64,000 nt of DNA from an uncultured Ilyobacter sp. (GCF_963668085.1 NZ_OY764059.1:620001-684000); one strand, 5' to 3'; counted from the stretch's first letter, positions 55,257 to 64,000 are shown. Notes: a model not told the origin generated them from the letters alone. Made by a program: numbers and translations.

Positions 55257-56573
55257 ATGAAAATACTAAAACCTAGAGGTGGCGTTCACCCTAAAGAGAT
55301 GAAAGAGTTAACCTCAGATAAAAATATAGAAGTTATGCCTGATCTAAAGGAGTATAAAGTATCCCTTCATCAGCATATAGGGGTTCCTGCCTTCCCTATG
55401 GTATCAGTAGGAGACTATGTAAAGGCAGGTCAGGAGATAGGTAAGTGTACGGCAATGCTTTCAGTGGCAGTTCATTCTCCTGTATCTGGGTATATAAAAG
55501 ATATAGTGAAAGAAAATAATGAAACATTTATAATTGTAGAAAATGATTTTGAAAATAATTGGGTTGATTTAAAACCTTGGTATGACACAAATTTATTTGT
55601 GGGTAAAACTTCCACAAAATTTGTTACTTTTATAAGGGAAATGGGGATATGCGGTCTAGGTGGTGCAATGTTTCCAACTCACATGAAATTTCAGGCTGAT
55701 GAATATGAAAAAATACATACTGTAATAATAAACGGGGCAGAGTGTGAACCTTATTTAAATTCAGATAACAGGATCATGGTGGAAAAAACCTCTGAAATTA
55801 TGATTATTTTGAAAAGGTTATTTGATTTTATGAATATAAGCAAGGTAATTATCGCGGTAGAGGACAATAAGAAAGAAGCCATTGAAAAAATAAAAGAATT
55901 TCTGGACAACTCTGGGAAAATAGAGCTGGCAGTTCTCGAAAGTGTATATCCTCAAGGAGGAGAGAAGCAGATCATAAAATCTCTGATGGGTATAGAGGTA
56001 CCTGTACACAAAATACCTATGGAATATGGGATGGCAGTAATAAATGTAGGGACTTTGTATGCCTTGTATGAGGGAATGTATAGGGGCAAACCTCTTATAG
56101 AAAGAGTTGTCACAGTATCTGGACTGGGGATAAAAGAACCTAAGAATGTTTTGGCTAAGATAGGTACTCCTATAAAGGATATTTTAGATTATGCAGGCAT
56201 AGACAGAAGTCAAACCTATAAGGTTATTTTAGGTGGACCTATGATGGGGAGAACCATAGCAGATGAAAGAGAAAATCTAAAGAAGGGTACAGGCGGAATA
56301 CTGGCTTTGATGAAAGATGAATGTAATGAGTATGAGACAAAAGCCTGTATAAACTGCGGTGCCTGTGTGGATGTGTGTCCTATGGGGCTTATGCCCCTTA
56401 GATATGTAGAGTTGGCGAGAAAAGGGGATTACAACAGAATGGAAAAAAGATATAGCCTCAGCAGTTGCATAAAATGCGGTTGTTGTGAATATGCCTGTCC
56501 TACTAAAAGGCCAATTATAAAATCGATATTTACAGGTCTGAAAAAATTGAAGGAGGGGAAAAATGGATTATAA
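55257..56573 (+). CDS. rnfC: RnfC: peripheral NADH-side Fe-S/flavin subunit
   Basis: A 438-residue RnfC with all hallmarks: PRGGVHPKEMKELT, HQHIGVPAFPMVSVGD, GICGLGGAMFPTHMK (nucleotide/FMN glycine-rich loop), INGAECEPYLNSDNRIM, YPQGGEKQIIKSLMGIEVP, and two full ferredoxin motifs CINCGACVDVCP and CIKCGCCEYACP near the C-terminus. It normally exchanges electrons with NAD(H). The protein looks functional, unlike some partners below. The start is ATG 55257 after GGGGGG; an earlier in-frame start at 55242 precedes the ribosome site. The end overlaps the next gene by 11 bases. Confidence 0.93.
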   Translation: MKILKPRGGVHPKEMKELTSDKNIEVMPDLKEYKVSLHQHIGVPAFPMVSVGDYVKAGQEIGKCTAMLSVAVHSPVSGYIKDIVKENNETFIIVENDFENNWVDLKPWYDTNLFVGKTSTKFVTFIREMGICGLGGAMFPTHMKFQADEYEKIHTVIINGAECEPYLNSDNRIMVEKTSEIMIILKRLFDFMNISKVIIAVEDNKKEAIEKIKEFLDNSGKIELAVLESVYPQGGEKQIIKSLMGIEVPVHKIPMEYGMAVINVGTLYALYEGMYRGKPLIERVVTVSGLGIKEPKNVLAKIGTPIKDILDYAGIDRSQTYKVILGGPMMGRTIADERENLKKGTGGILALMKDECNEYETKACINCGACVDVCPMGLMPLRYVELARKGDYNRMEKRYSLSSCIKCGCCEYACPTKRPIIKSIFTGLKKLKEGKNGL

Positions 56574-58287
56574 ATTGAGTGCTTCTCCTCACGTAAGAAA
56601 AAAAGATACGCTGGAAATGGTTATGTATGACGTAGTAATAGCCCTTCTTCCCTGCATGATAAGTGCTGTGTATTATTTTGGATGGAAGGCTGTAAATATA
56701 ATGTTGGTGGCTGTGGTCTCTGGTCTAATAACAGAAGCATTGATGGCAAGATTCATACAAAAATCTTGGAAGTGCATACTTGATGGGAGCGGACTGGTGA
56801 CAGCACTTCTTTTGGCACTTATTGTCCCCCACCTGACTCCACTATGGATGGTGGCTCTAGGAACTATTTTTGGTATAGGGGTCGGAAAGATGGCCTATGG
56901 AGGGGTTGGAGAAAATATTTTTAATCCGGCTCTTGTGGGAAGAATATTTATGATGATATCCTTTCCAAGTACTCTTTATAAATTTCATACAGCTGATGGC
57001 TTGGCAGGTGCAACGGTGTTTCCTTTAGTTAAATATATGGGTGCAGATTGGCTTGCAGAAAATGTAGGAGGGAAAGCGGAACTTTATAAAAATCTTTTTA
57101 CAGGAAAAGAAATCTTGGGGTCAATGGGAGAAATAAACAAGGGAGCTATTTTAGTTGGGTTTTTATACCTGGGTTTCAGAAAAAGATTGAAATGGAGAGT
57201 TCCTCTTCTGGTAGTTGCAACTAGCGGACTTTTGAGTTATTTGTATGGAGACGATCCTGTTATTTCAATACTTTCAGGAGGTCTGATTTTTGGAGCCGTA
57301 TATATGTGCACGGACATGGTGAGTGGACCTGTAACTGAAAATGGGAAGGCTGTTTTTGCTATATTTGTAGGAACGTGTGCTTTTTTAATAAGGAAGTACA
57401 CATCGCATCCTGTGGGAATAGGCTATGCTATTCTTTTGGGAAATGTAATGGCACCACTTATAAATAAATATACAGAACCTAGGGTATATGGAAAGGACAG
57501 GAATATGAAAAAGATATATGGTATTTTATCAGTGGTGATTCTTTTTATAGCTGGGATATTTATGCTTACTGGCCTCGATAAATTAAGTCAAAGGAGAAAA
57601 GAGATTCGTGAGGAAAAAATTATGTCACAGGTGAGAAGTTATATTTTTCAAAAAGATCTGAGATATGAAGATGAAGAGGGAATCTACTATGAGGGCTATG
57701 TTTTTATACCAGCATATGATGAATATGAAAATAGATACTATCTTGTTTTAGGAGAAACACGAGGTTACGGAAGCAAGATGATAAAATTTGCTATGGGGAT
57801 AACTCCAGATAAAAGAATAGCAGGAGTAAGGATACTGGAAGCGAGCGAGACTGAGGGTCTTGGATCTAAAATAACAGATGAAAAGTGGACGGAACATTGG
57901 CGAGGAATGGATTCGGATTATAAATTTGATAAGGAAAAAGATGCAGCAGTTGGAGCCACATACACTTATAAAAATATACATAAGACATTTAATGACGTAT
58001 TGGTAAAAAGTAAAAATCTATCAAAAGACGACTCTCAGGAAGAAGAGGAAGAGTTAGACGGAGAAGGAGGAGCTACAGATACCAAAGGTTGGGGAGAAGA
58101 GGAAACAGAAACTCAAGATACTCAGATGTCAGAAACAGAGGAACTAGATGGAGAAGGAGGAGCCACAGATACTGAAGGTTGGGAAGAAGAAGAAACAGAA
58201 ACTCAAGATACTCAGATATCAGAAACAGAAGACGGAGAAGGAGGAGCTACCGATTCTGATTGGGAGGAAGAGGGTGAGTCAAAATGA
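56563..58287 (+). CDS. rnfDG: RnfD-RnfG fusion with acidic tandem-repeat tail
   Basis: A 574-residue protein. Residues 1-314 are RnfD: about 9-10 membrane helices, GENIFNPALVGR, and a flavinylation site D145-G-L-A-G-A-T151. Residues 315-496 are RnfG: one helix (MKKIYGILSVVILFIAGIF), ASETEGLGSKI, and D460-A-A-V-G-A-T466-Y-T468, where FMN is normally linked to Thr. Residues 497-574 are an acidic tail of 30-residue repeats with D499...T505, D529...T535 and D557...T563 in DGEGGATD[TS]. No stop separates D and G; Met315 (57505) keeps an AAAGGA upstream, so separate RnfG could also be made. GGAGGGG precedes ATG 56563. The tail should be extracytoplasmic, where ApbE works. Confidence 0.9.
   Translation: MDYKLSASPHVRKKDTLEMVMYDVVIALLPCMISAVYYFGWKAVNIMLVAVVSGLITEALMARFIQKSWKCILDGSGLVTALLLALIVPHLTPLWMVALGTIFGIGVGKMAYGGVGENIFNPALVGRIFMMISFPSTLYKFHTADGLAGATVFPLVKYMGADWLAENVGGKAELYKNLFTGKEILGSMGEINKGAILVGFLYLGFRKRLKWRVPLLVVATSGLLSYLYGDDPVISILSGGLIFGAVYMCTDMVSGPVTENGKAVFAIFVGTCAFLIRKYTSHPVGIGYAILLGNVMAPLINKYTEPRVYGKDRNMKKIYGILSVVILFIAGIFMLTGLDKLSQRRKEIREEKIMSQVRSYIFQKDLRYEDEEGIYYEGYVFIPAYDEYENRYYLVLGETRGYGSKMIKFAMGITPDKRIAGVRILEASETEGLGSKITDEKWTEHWRGMDSDYKFDKEKDAAVGATYTYKNIHKTFNDVLVKSKNLSKDDSQEEEEELDGEGGATDTKGWGEEETETQDTQMSETEELDGEGGATDTEGWEEEETETQDTQISETEDGEGGATDSDWEEEGESK
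58055..58284 (+). repeat. 90-base tandem repeat encoding the RnfDG tail
   Basis: Two full 90-base units (30 codons each) starting at GAGTTAGACGGAGAAGGAGG near 58051 and at 58141, and a partial third from 58231. Each encodes a DGEGGATD[TS] motif followed by a W and a Glu/Thr/Gln-rich spacer. Third positions differ between units, so the duplication is not brand new and has been held at the protein level. Confidence 0.9.
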
Positions 58288-58799
58288 TAAAAAGAGGCCG
58301 TGAACTTCTGTTAAAAAGTGGAGTTTTTATACTTATACTTGCTTCTAATTTTAGTCTTGCAACTATATTTAAGGTGTGGCTTCTGGAAACAGCTTTTTTA
58401 ACTGTGCTTCTTCTGTATGGTACAATTCAAAAAAAATTAATAAGTGGCAGATACTATAGGTATAATTTAATGATTTTTTCGTTATTAATGGTTGCAGCTC
58501 TTATGAATTTTTCCGGTGAAATATTCCAAAATGGAGAGGGGAGATTTTCTCGACTTTTAGTGGTTGTAATTTTAAACTATTACATGTATTTGGATATGAA
58601 AAATGGTTTTAAAGATGTAAGAGATGTAAGTGTTTCCTTTATAAGTTTTGGGCTGTTGATGTGGGGCATCAGACAAGTATTTTTACATTTTCCTGAACCG
58701 GTGCTATTTTTCAGCCTACCTCCAGGGATACTCTTTTCATTTGCTTTGGTAGCTGCCATTGTCAGAAAAGCTTTAAAGAGAGGTGGGAAAAATGTTTAG
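58284..58799 (+). CDS. RnfE-like membrane protein lacking cluster cysteines
   Basis: A 171-residue protein with about six membrane helices and no cysteine. SGVFILILASNFSLAT aligns with the RnfE stretch that normally reads NPVFVLLLGLCPALAVT, with Asn where Cys should be; LLVVVILNYYMYL aligns with IPLIVVNCIILG, with Tyr for the second Cys. In Rnf and Nqr these Cys, with two from RnfA, hold an intramembrane [2Fe-2S] centre, so this copy should not bind it. The start codon overlaps the stop of rnfDG; the RnfA-like gene starts 8 bases before its end. Identification is by alignment from memory and position in the operon. Confidence 0.7.
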   Translation: MIKRGRELLLKSGVFILILASNFSLATIFKVWLLETAFLTVLLLYGTIQKKLISGRYYRYNLMIFSLLMVAALMNFSGEIFQNGEGRFSRLLVVVILNYYMYLDMKNGFKDVRDVSVSFISFGLLMWGIRQVFLHFPEPVLFFSLPPGILFSFALVAAIVRKALKRGGKNV

Positions 58800-59319
58800 A
58801 TTTTTAATGGGGATTGTGTTGACTGCATTCATTACAGAAAATGTCTTTTTTTCAAGATATGACTCGACTGAACATTTTAGTGAGGATAAAAACGATGAAA
58901 AAACATTGGGGATAATGGCTTTGACTATAATTGGGCTTATTTGGATAGGATATAGTTTTTCATATTTTTTATCAGGAGGAAAACTATTTACAGTTATGGT
59001 TACTATCTTTTTTCTTGGAGAGTTAATAAAACATATATTCAGAAAAAATTATAAAAGAAGAGATATAGATGATCTCATTAAGATAACTATTATACTTTCT
59101 GCCTTTAATATAAATTTCCAAAAGGCCTACATAGATAATTTAATGCTGGTTTTTGTATCAGGATTTTTATATTTTATATTTTGTCTTATATTTGCCAATA
59201 TAAGCGAAAGATTAGAATACCTTGAAATTCCAGAATTTCTGGAAGGGGGACCAATAAAAGTAGTGACCTTTGCCTTAATAGCAATGGTTTTTTATGCTTT
59301 TACAGGGATAAAACTATGA
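58792..59319 (+). CDS. RnfA-like membrane protein lacking cluster cysteines
   Basis: A 175-residue protein with about six membrane helices. The C-terminus NISERLEYLEIPEFLEGGPIKV...ALIAMVFYAFTGI is clearly RnfA-like (compare RERLE...P..F.GLPI..I...L..LAF.GF.G). The first conserved Cys, in the NN..L...LGICPFLG loop of true RnfA, is gone: here ENVFFSRYDSTEHFSEDKNDEK is a charged loop. The second, in TTNCAVLG, is SAFNINFQ. One Cys remains at a non-conserved site. The start is ATG 58792 with AGAGAGG eight bases upstream. It is the last gene of the operon; a terminator, not rnfB, follows. Confidence 0.75.
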   Translation: MFRFLMGIVLTAFITENVFFSRYDSTEHFSEDKNDEKTLGIMALTIIGLIWIGYSFSYFLSGGKLFTVMVTIFFLGELIKHIFRKNYKRRDIDDLIKITIILSAFNINFQKAYIDNLMLVFVSGFLYFIFCLIFANISERLEYLEIPEFLEGGPIKVVTFALIAMVFYAFTGIKL

Positions 59320-59348
59320 AAAAGACCTCATGAGAGGGGTCTTTTTTT
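59320..59348 (+). terminator. Terminator of the Rnf-like operon
   Basis: AAAGACCTC-ATGA-GAGGGGTCTTTTTTT, one G-U pair. It closes the operon directly after the RnfA-like gene. Confidence 0.88.
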
Positions 59349-59393
59349 CTTGGAACAATGTCGAGGTGCAATTTTTTCAGAATTTGCTTTATC

Positions 59394-59422
59394 TTGAAAA
59401 TGGGTATTAAATATGATAGTAT
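59394..59422 (+). promoter_or_regulatory. ftsY promoter
   Basis: TTGAAA (59394-59399) and TAGTAT (59417-59422), 17-base spacing, 40 bases before the ATG. Confidence 0.55.
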
Positions 59423-59462
59423 TTACTAAAAACCTTATAAAATAAGTGTTTAGGAGGGGAAA

Positions 59463-60692
59463 ATGGGTATTTTAAAGAAGTTATTTGGATTTGGTAAAAA
59501 AAAGGAAAAGACTCCTGAGGAGATAGAGAAGGAAAAGGTAATATACGAAGAAAAGGAAGCTGAAGAGGTCAAAAAGGTCATAGAGGAAGTGACTGAAGAT
59601 GAGTTTATAGGGGAAAAGAAAGAGGTTGATGAGACAGCTGAAGAATCAGAAAATAAAGTTTCTGAAGAGGCAGCCGCAGAAGAAGAGAAACCGGAAGTTG
59701 AAGAGGAAAAGACAGAGGTAAAAAACGAGATCCAAGAAGTAGAAAAGATTGAAACTAAAGAAGTAGTGGCTCCGAAAAAGAAGGGATTTTTTACTTCTTT
59801 AAAAGAGAAACTTTCAAAATCAAGGGAAGGTTTTTTTGGAAAGGTAAAGGGGTTCTTCTTAGGAAGAAGTGTTATCGACGATGAGATGTATGAAGATCTA
59901 GAAGAGATGCTTATACAGTCTGACATCGGAATGGATATGACCCTTAAAATAGTTGGGGCTCTTGAAAAAGAGGTTAGGTCTAGAGGGATAAAAGACCCTA
60001 AAGAAGTATATGCAGTCCTCAAAGACGTAATGGAAAATTTCCTTATAGAAGAAGACAATGAATTGAAAACAGATAAGCCTGGCCTTAATATAATTCTCGT
60101 GGTGGGAGTTAACGGAGTCGGTAAAACAACTACAATAGGAAAGATAGCTTCGAAACTAACAAAGGAAGGGAAAAAGGTAATTGTAGGTGCCGGAGATACA
60201 TTTAGGGCAGCGGCTATAGAGCAACTAGAAGAGTGGACAATAAGGGCGGGAGCAGAGATTATAAAACACCAGCAGGGAACAGATCCAGGTGCTGTAGTCT
60301 TTGATACGTTGAAAGCAGCAGAAAACAGGAATGCAGACGTTGCTATAATAGATACAGCTGGAAGGCTGCACAATAAGAATAATCTTATGAAAGAGTTGGA
60401 GAAGATAAATAGGATCATAGAGAAGCATGTAGGGGATTCATCTTATGAAAGTATACTTGTCATAGACGGAACAACAGGACAAAATGGATTGAATCAGGCA
60501 AAAGTATTTAATGAAGTGACAAAACTAACAGGGTTTATAGTCACTAAACTGGATGGAACGGCAAAGGGGGGGATTGTCTTTGCAATCTCGGAGGAGCTTA
60601 AAAAACCGATCAAATTCATAGGTGTTGGAGAGGGTATAGAGGATTTGAGACCTTTTAACCCTAAAGAATATATTGATGCCATTTTTGAGTGA
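59463..60692 (+). CDS. ftsY: Signal recognition particle receptor FtsY
   Basis: A 409-residue FtsY. Residues 1-110 are the acidic A domain with an amphipathic start (MGILKKLFGFGKKKEK) for membrane contact. The NG domain follows: GVNGVGKTTTIGKIA (G1), GDTFRAAAIEQL, DTAGRLHNKNNLM (G3) and TKLDGTAKGG (G4). It docks SRP-ribosome complexes at the membrane. AGGAGG precedes the ATG. Monocistronic. The repeated Glu-rich A domain explains an equally long open frame on minus, which is not a gene. Confidence 0.96.
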   Translation: MGILKKLFGFGKKKEKTPEEIEKEKVIYEEKEAEEVKKVIEEVTEDEFIGEKKEVDETAEESENKVSEEAAAEEEKPEVEEEKTEVKNEIQEVEKIETKEVVAPKKKGFFTSLKEKLSKSREGFFGKVKGFFLGRSVIDDEMYEDLEEMLIQSDIGMDMTLKIVGALEKEVRSRGIKDPKEVYAVLKDVMENFLIEEDNELKTDKPGLNIILVVGVNGVGKTTTIGKIASKLTKEGKKVIVGAGDTFRAAAIEQLEEWTIRAGAEIIKHQQGTDPGAVVFDTLKAAENRNADVAIIDTAGRLHNKNNLMKELEKINRIIEKHVGDSSYESILVIDGTTGQNGLNQAKVFNEVTKLTGFIVTKLDGTAKGGIVFAISEELKKPIKFIGVGEGIEDLRPFNPKEYIDAIFE

Positions 60693-60791
60693 TAAATATC
60701 TTTTTTTTATATATGATTGACAAAAAAATGCGCTAAAAAGATTATTAACACTGATTTTGTAAAGCCAGAGTTAAAAAGTGTTTATAATTAC

Positions 60792-60820
60792 TTGTAAAAA
60801 AAATTTTTTTCTGATAAAAT
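60792..60820 (+). promoter_or_regulatory. pta-ackA promoter
   Basis: TTGTAA (60792-60797) and TAAAAT (60815-60820), 17-base spacing. A second TTGACA is at 60717-60722 with a weak -10. Confidence 0.5.
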
Positions 60821-60875
60821 ACTTCCGTGAGGATAAATAAACCTAGAAGGGTTGATTACTTTAGGAGGTAAATGA

Positions 60876-61871
60876 GTGAGTTTTATATCAGAAGTAAGGG
60901 AAAAGGCTAAAAGTTTGAACAACAAGATTGTTTTACCGGAAGCTACAGATGAAAGAGTCCTAAAAGCAACTGAGGAAATTGTTAAAGAGAAGTTATCAGT
61001 ACCTGTATTAATTGGAAATGTAGAGGAGTTAAAAAAACAGGCTCAAGAGTTAGGTGTATCATTAGAAGGTGCCGAAATTATTGATCCTAATAGCTTTTCA
61101 AAACTTGACCAGTATGTTGCAAAACTTGTAGAACTAAGATCTAAAAAAGGAATGACAGAAGAACAGGCGAAAGAAATCTTAACTTCAGATGTTAACTTTT
61201 TTGGTGCAATGATGGTTAAATTCGGAGATGCTGCTGGAATGGTTTCTGGATCAGATTCTCCTACGGCTAATGTATTAAAAGCTGCCCTCCAAGTAGTGGG
61301 AACTAAACCTGGGATGAAAACAGTTTCATCTGTATTTTTAATGGAACTTAAAGATAAGATAGAGGAATATGGTCAGCTTCTTTTATTTGGAGACTGCGCT
61401 GTAATTCCTGAGCCAACTTCAGAGCAATTAGCCGATATAGCGGCTAGTGCTGCGGAAACAGCGAGATCAGTTGCAGGTGTAGAACCTAAGGTAGCACTAA
61501 TGTCTTTTTCTACAAAGGGATCTGCAAGACATGATTCAGTAAATGTTGTAATAGAAGCAGGAAAACTTTTAACTGAAAGAAAAGTAGATTTTGACTTTGA
61601 GGCAGAACTACAGGCAGATGCTGCAATCGTAAATGCAGTAGGGGCTAAAAAGGCTCCAGGATCAAAGGTTGCTGGGAATGCAAATATACTTATATTCCCT
61701 AATTTAGCTGCAGGAAACATAGGATATAAGCTAGTTCAAAGACTTGCAGGTGCAGAGGCACATGGACCATTACTTCAAGGTCTAGCAGCACCGATAAATG
61801 ACCTTTCTAGAGGGTGTTCTGTTTCAGATATAACAAATTTAACGGCTATAACTTCAGTACAAGCTGGATAA
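60876..61871 (+). CDS. pta: Phosphate acetyltransferase
   Basis: A 331-residue Pta of the short form, without the N-terminal regulatory domains of E. coli Pta. Conserved parts include IVLPEATDERVLKAT, MMVKFGDAAGMVSGSDSPTANVLKAALQVV, CAVIPEPTSEQLADIAASAAETAR, MLSFSTKGSA-like MSFSTKGSARHD and NILIFPNLAAGNIGYKLVQRLAGAEAHGPLLQGL. It converts acetyl-CoA and phosphate to acetyl phosphate. The start is GTG 60876 after AGGAGG. ackA follows 50 bases later, completing the acetate branch. Confidence 0.96.
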   Translation: MSFISEVREKAKSLNNKIVLPEATDERVLKATEEIVKEKLSVPVLIGNVEELKKQAQELGVSLEGAEIIDPNSFSKLDQYVAKLVELRSKKGMTEEQAKEILTSDVNFFGAMMVKFGDAAGMVSGSDSPTANVLKAALQVVGTKPGMKTVSSVFLMELKDKIEEYGQLLLFGDCAVIPEPTSEQLADIAASAAETARSVAGVEPKVALMSFSTKGSARHDSVNVVIEAGKLLTERKVDFDFEAELQADAAIVNAVGAKKAPGSKVAGNANILIFPNLAAGNIGYKLVQRLAGAEAHGPLLQGLAAPINDLSRGCSVSDITNLTAITSVQAG

Positions 61872-61921
61872 CTTGCTTTTTTCAGAATAAATTTTAAATA
61901 ATCGGGAGGGTTTTTATAATT

Positions 61922-63121
61922 ATGAAAGTTTTAGTAATAAATTGCGGAAGTTCATCATTGAAATATCAGTTAATTAATCCAGAATCAGGAGAAGTTTTTG
62001 CTATAGGTCTTTGTGACAGAATAGGTATTCACGGATCTAAACTTGAATTTGAAGTTCCTGCAATAGACTTTGAAATAGAGATAGAGAAAGATATGGAAAC
62101 TCATAAAGAAGCTCTTGAGATGGTAATAGCAGCTCTTACAAATGAGGAATATGGAGTTATTAAAACTGTAGAAGAGGTAGATGCTATCGGTCACAGATTA
62201 GTACACGGAGGAGAGGATTTCTCAAGTTCTATACTAATCGATGAAGAGGTAATGGCCGCCGTAGAGGCCAACAACGGACTAGCTCCACTTCATAACCCTG
62301 CGAACTTAATGGGTGTAAGAACATGTATGGCACTTATGCCAGGTAAACCCAATGTTGGAGTATTTGATACTGCATTCCACCAAACCATGCCTGCTAAAGC
62401 GTATATGTATGCACTTCCGTACGCAGATTATAAAGATTTGAAAGTTAGAAAATATGGATTCCACGGAACTTCACATAAATTTGTTTCTAATACAGCTAGC
62501 GAGATCATGGGAAATCCTGAAAAATCTAGAATTATTGTATGCCACCTTGGAAACGGAGCATCTGTATCAGCTGTAAAAGATGGAAAATGTGTAGATACAT
62601 CTATGGGGCTGACTCCTGTGGCTGGGTTGATGATGGGAACTAGATGTGGAGATGTAGACCCTGGAGCTTTAATATATATAAAAAACAAAAGAGAACTTAC
62701 TGATAAAGAATTGGATGCAAGAATAAATAAGGAATCTGGAATTCTTGGGATATTTGAAAAGTCTTCTGACTGTAGAGATTTAGAAATTGCCGCAGAAAAA
62801 GGTGATGAAAGAGCACAATTGGCAATCGATATGATGACTTACAGAATAAGAGCCTACATAGCATCTTATGCTGCCGCTATGGGTGGAGTAGATATGATTT
62901 GCTTTACAGGTGGAATCGGTGAAAACTCTTCATTAGTAAGATCAGAATCTCTAAAAGATCTCGAATTCATGGGAGTAGAGCTTGATGAAGAAGTTAATGG
63001 TGTAAGAAAAAAAGGTAATGTAAAACTTTCTAAGGAATCATCTAAAGTGGCTGTTTATAAAATACCTACAAATGAAGAATTAGTAATAGCTAGAGATACG
63101 CTTGAAATAGTAAATGGATAA
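61922..63121 (+). CDS. ackA: Acetate kinase
   Basis: A 399-residue AckA of normal length. VLVINCGSSSLKYQL at the start binds nucleotide; GHRLVHGG, GVFDTAFHQTMP (catalytic Asp), YGFHGTSHKFV, HLGNGASVSA and FTGGIGENSS are signatures. It makes ATP and acetate from acetyl phosphate supplied by Pta. GGGAGGG precedes the ATG. A strong terminator ends the operon. Confidence 0.97.
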   Translation: MKVLVINCGSSSLKYQLINPESGEVFAIGLCDRIGIHGSKLEFEVPAIDFEIEIEKDMETHKEALEMVIAALTNEEYGVIKTVEEVDAIGHRLVHGGEDFSSSILIDEEVMAAVEANNGLAPLHNPANLMGVRTCMALMPGKPNVGVFDTAFHQTMPAKAYMYALPYADYKDLKVRKYGFHGTSHKFVSNTASEIMGNPEKSRIIVCHLGNGASVSAVKDGKCVDTSMGLTPVAGLMMGTRCGDVDPGALIYIKNKRELTDKELDARINKESGILGIFEKSSDCRDLEIAAEKGDERAQLAIDMMTYRIRAYIASYAAAMGGVDMICFTGGIGENSSLVRSESLKDLEFMGVELDEEVNGVRKKGNVKLSKESSKVAVYKIPTNEELVIARDTLEIVNG

Positions 63122-63130
63122 TAAAATTAT

Positions 63131-63162
63131 AACACCTGCCCAAAGGGCAGGTGTATTTTTTT
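63131..63162 (+). terminator. pta-ackA terminator
   Basis: ACACCTGCCC-AAA-GGGCAGGTGT followed by ATTTTTTT. Confidence 0.93.

Positions 63163-64000
<838 letters not shown>

Noticed and set aside
58284..59319. Calling the two membrane genes ordinary rnfE and rnfA
   Set aside because: C-terminal RnfA pattern and helix layout fit, but all four cluster cysteines are absent, so I label them RnfE-like and RnfA-like only.
59450..60418. 322-codon open frame opposite ftsY
   Set aside because: Shadow frame produced by the Glu/Lys-rich A domain and codon bias of ftsY; Ser/Phe-rich low-complexity product.

Overview
The window is low-GC bacterial DNA, densely coded, with long co-directional operons, strong AGGAGG ribosome sites and many U-tailed hairpin terminators. 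The gene content (Rnf-type membrane subunits, Pta/AckA, PFOR, LolC/D-like ABC genes, prepilin sets, AMMECR1/Memo/radical-SAM trio, iron alcohol dehydrogenase) fits a fermentative anaerobe with a double membrane. I infer a member of the Fusobacteriota of the Ilyobacter/Propionigenium type; no rRNA or other decisive marker lies in the window, so this rests on overall gene content and composition.

Layout. 1-3 kb: the 5' end of recJ (minus strand), then amrA-amrS-amrB. 3-7.6 kb: a prepilin-like cluster (one pilin on minus; PilV-, PilW- and PilX-like genes on plus) and a convergent secreted protein of unknown function. 7.8-20.2 kb: Slt-type lytic transglycosylase, mutL, rlmH, two small DUF proteins, a secreted TPR protein, lysS, a membrane diguanylate cyclase and a GH13 enzyme. 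20.3-26.3 kb: iron alcohol dehydrogenase, nudC, ElaA-type GNAT, lipocalin, ABC permease and ATPase. 26.5-34.9 kb: hpf, cobU-cobS-cobC-cobT, radC, ricT-like, TrmN6-like, ankyrin protein, nnr. 35.6-47.6 kb: uvrB, Nudix, xseA, TPR, dprA, topA, trmFO, xer, hslV (no hslU beside it) and yqeH. 48.2-53.5 kb: three related pilins, an O-antigen-ligase-type membrane protein, an uncalled 50-codon ORF and a FAD oxidoreductase. 53.6-55.0 kb: a SAM-I riboswitch and metK. 55.2-59.3 kb: an unusual Rnf-like operon. 59.4-64 kb: ftsY, pta, ackA and the start of a PFOR gene.

The most notable locus is the Rnf-like operon at 55257-59319. RnfC looks intact. RnfD and RnfG are fused into one polypeptide that ends in an acidic tandem-repeat tail carrying three further copies of a D-x-x-x-G-A-T-x-[TS] motif, the same pattern as the two flavinylation sites in its RnfD and RnfG parts. 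The two following membrane proteins align with RnfE and RnfA but have lost the cysteines that hold the intramembrane iron-sulfur centre. There is no rnfB; the next gene is ftsY. My inference is a derived Rnf module that moves electrons from NADH through covalent flavins to the outside face of the membrane, and not a canonical ferredoxin:NAD oxidoreductase.

A second notable feature is a family of non-coding dispersed elements of about 0.46-0.51 kb: near-complete copies at 22725-23230, 35067-35525 and 47616-48126 (inverted), plus fragments near 472 and 51213. Their ends form an imperfect terminal inverted repeat of about 15 bp, as in MITE-like elements.

How the genes work together: PFOR, Pta and AckA form the pyruvate to acetyl-CoA to acetate ATP-forming route; the alcohol dehydrogenase and the Rnf-like complex are candidate redox outlets; CobU/S/C/T finish the cobalamin nucleotide loop; the two prepilin loci probably supply minor and major pilins of one type IV pilus or type II-like system whose assembly ATPases and platform proteins lie outside the window.
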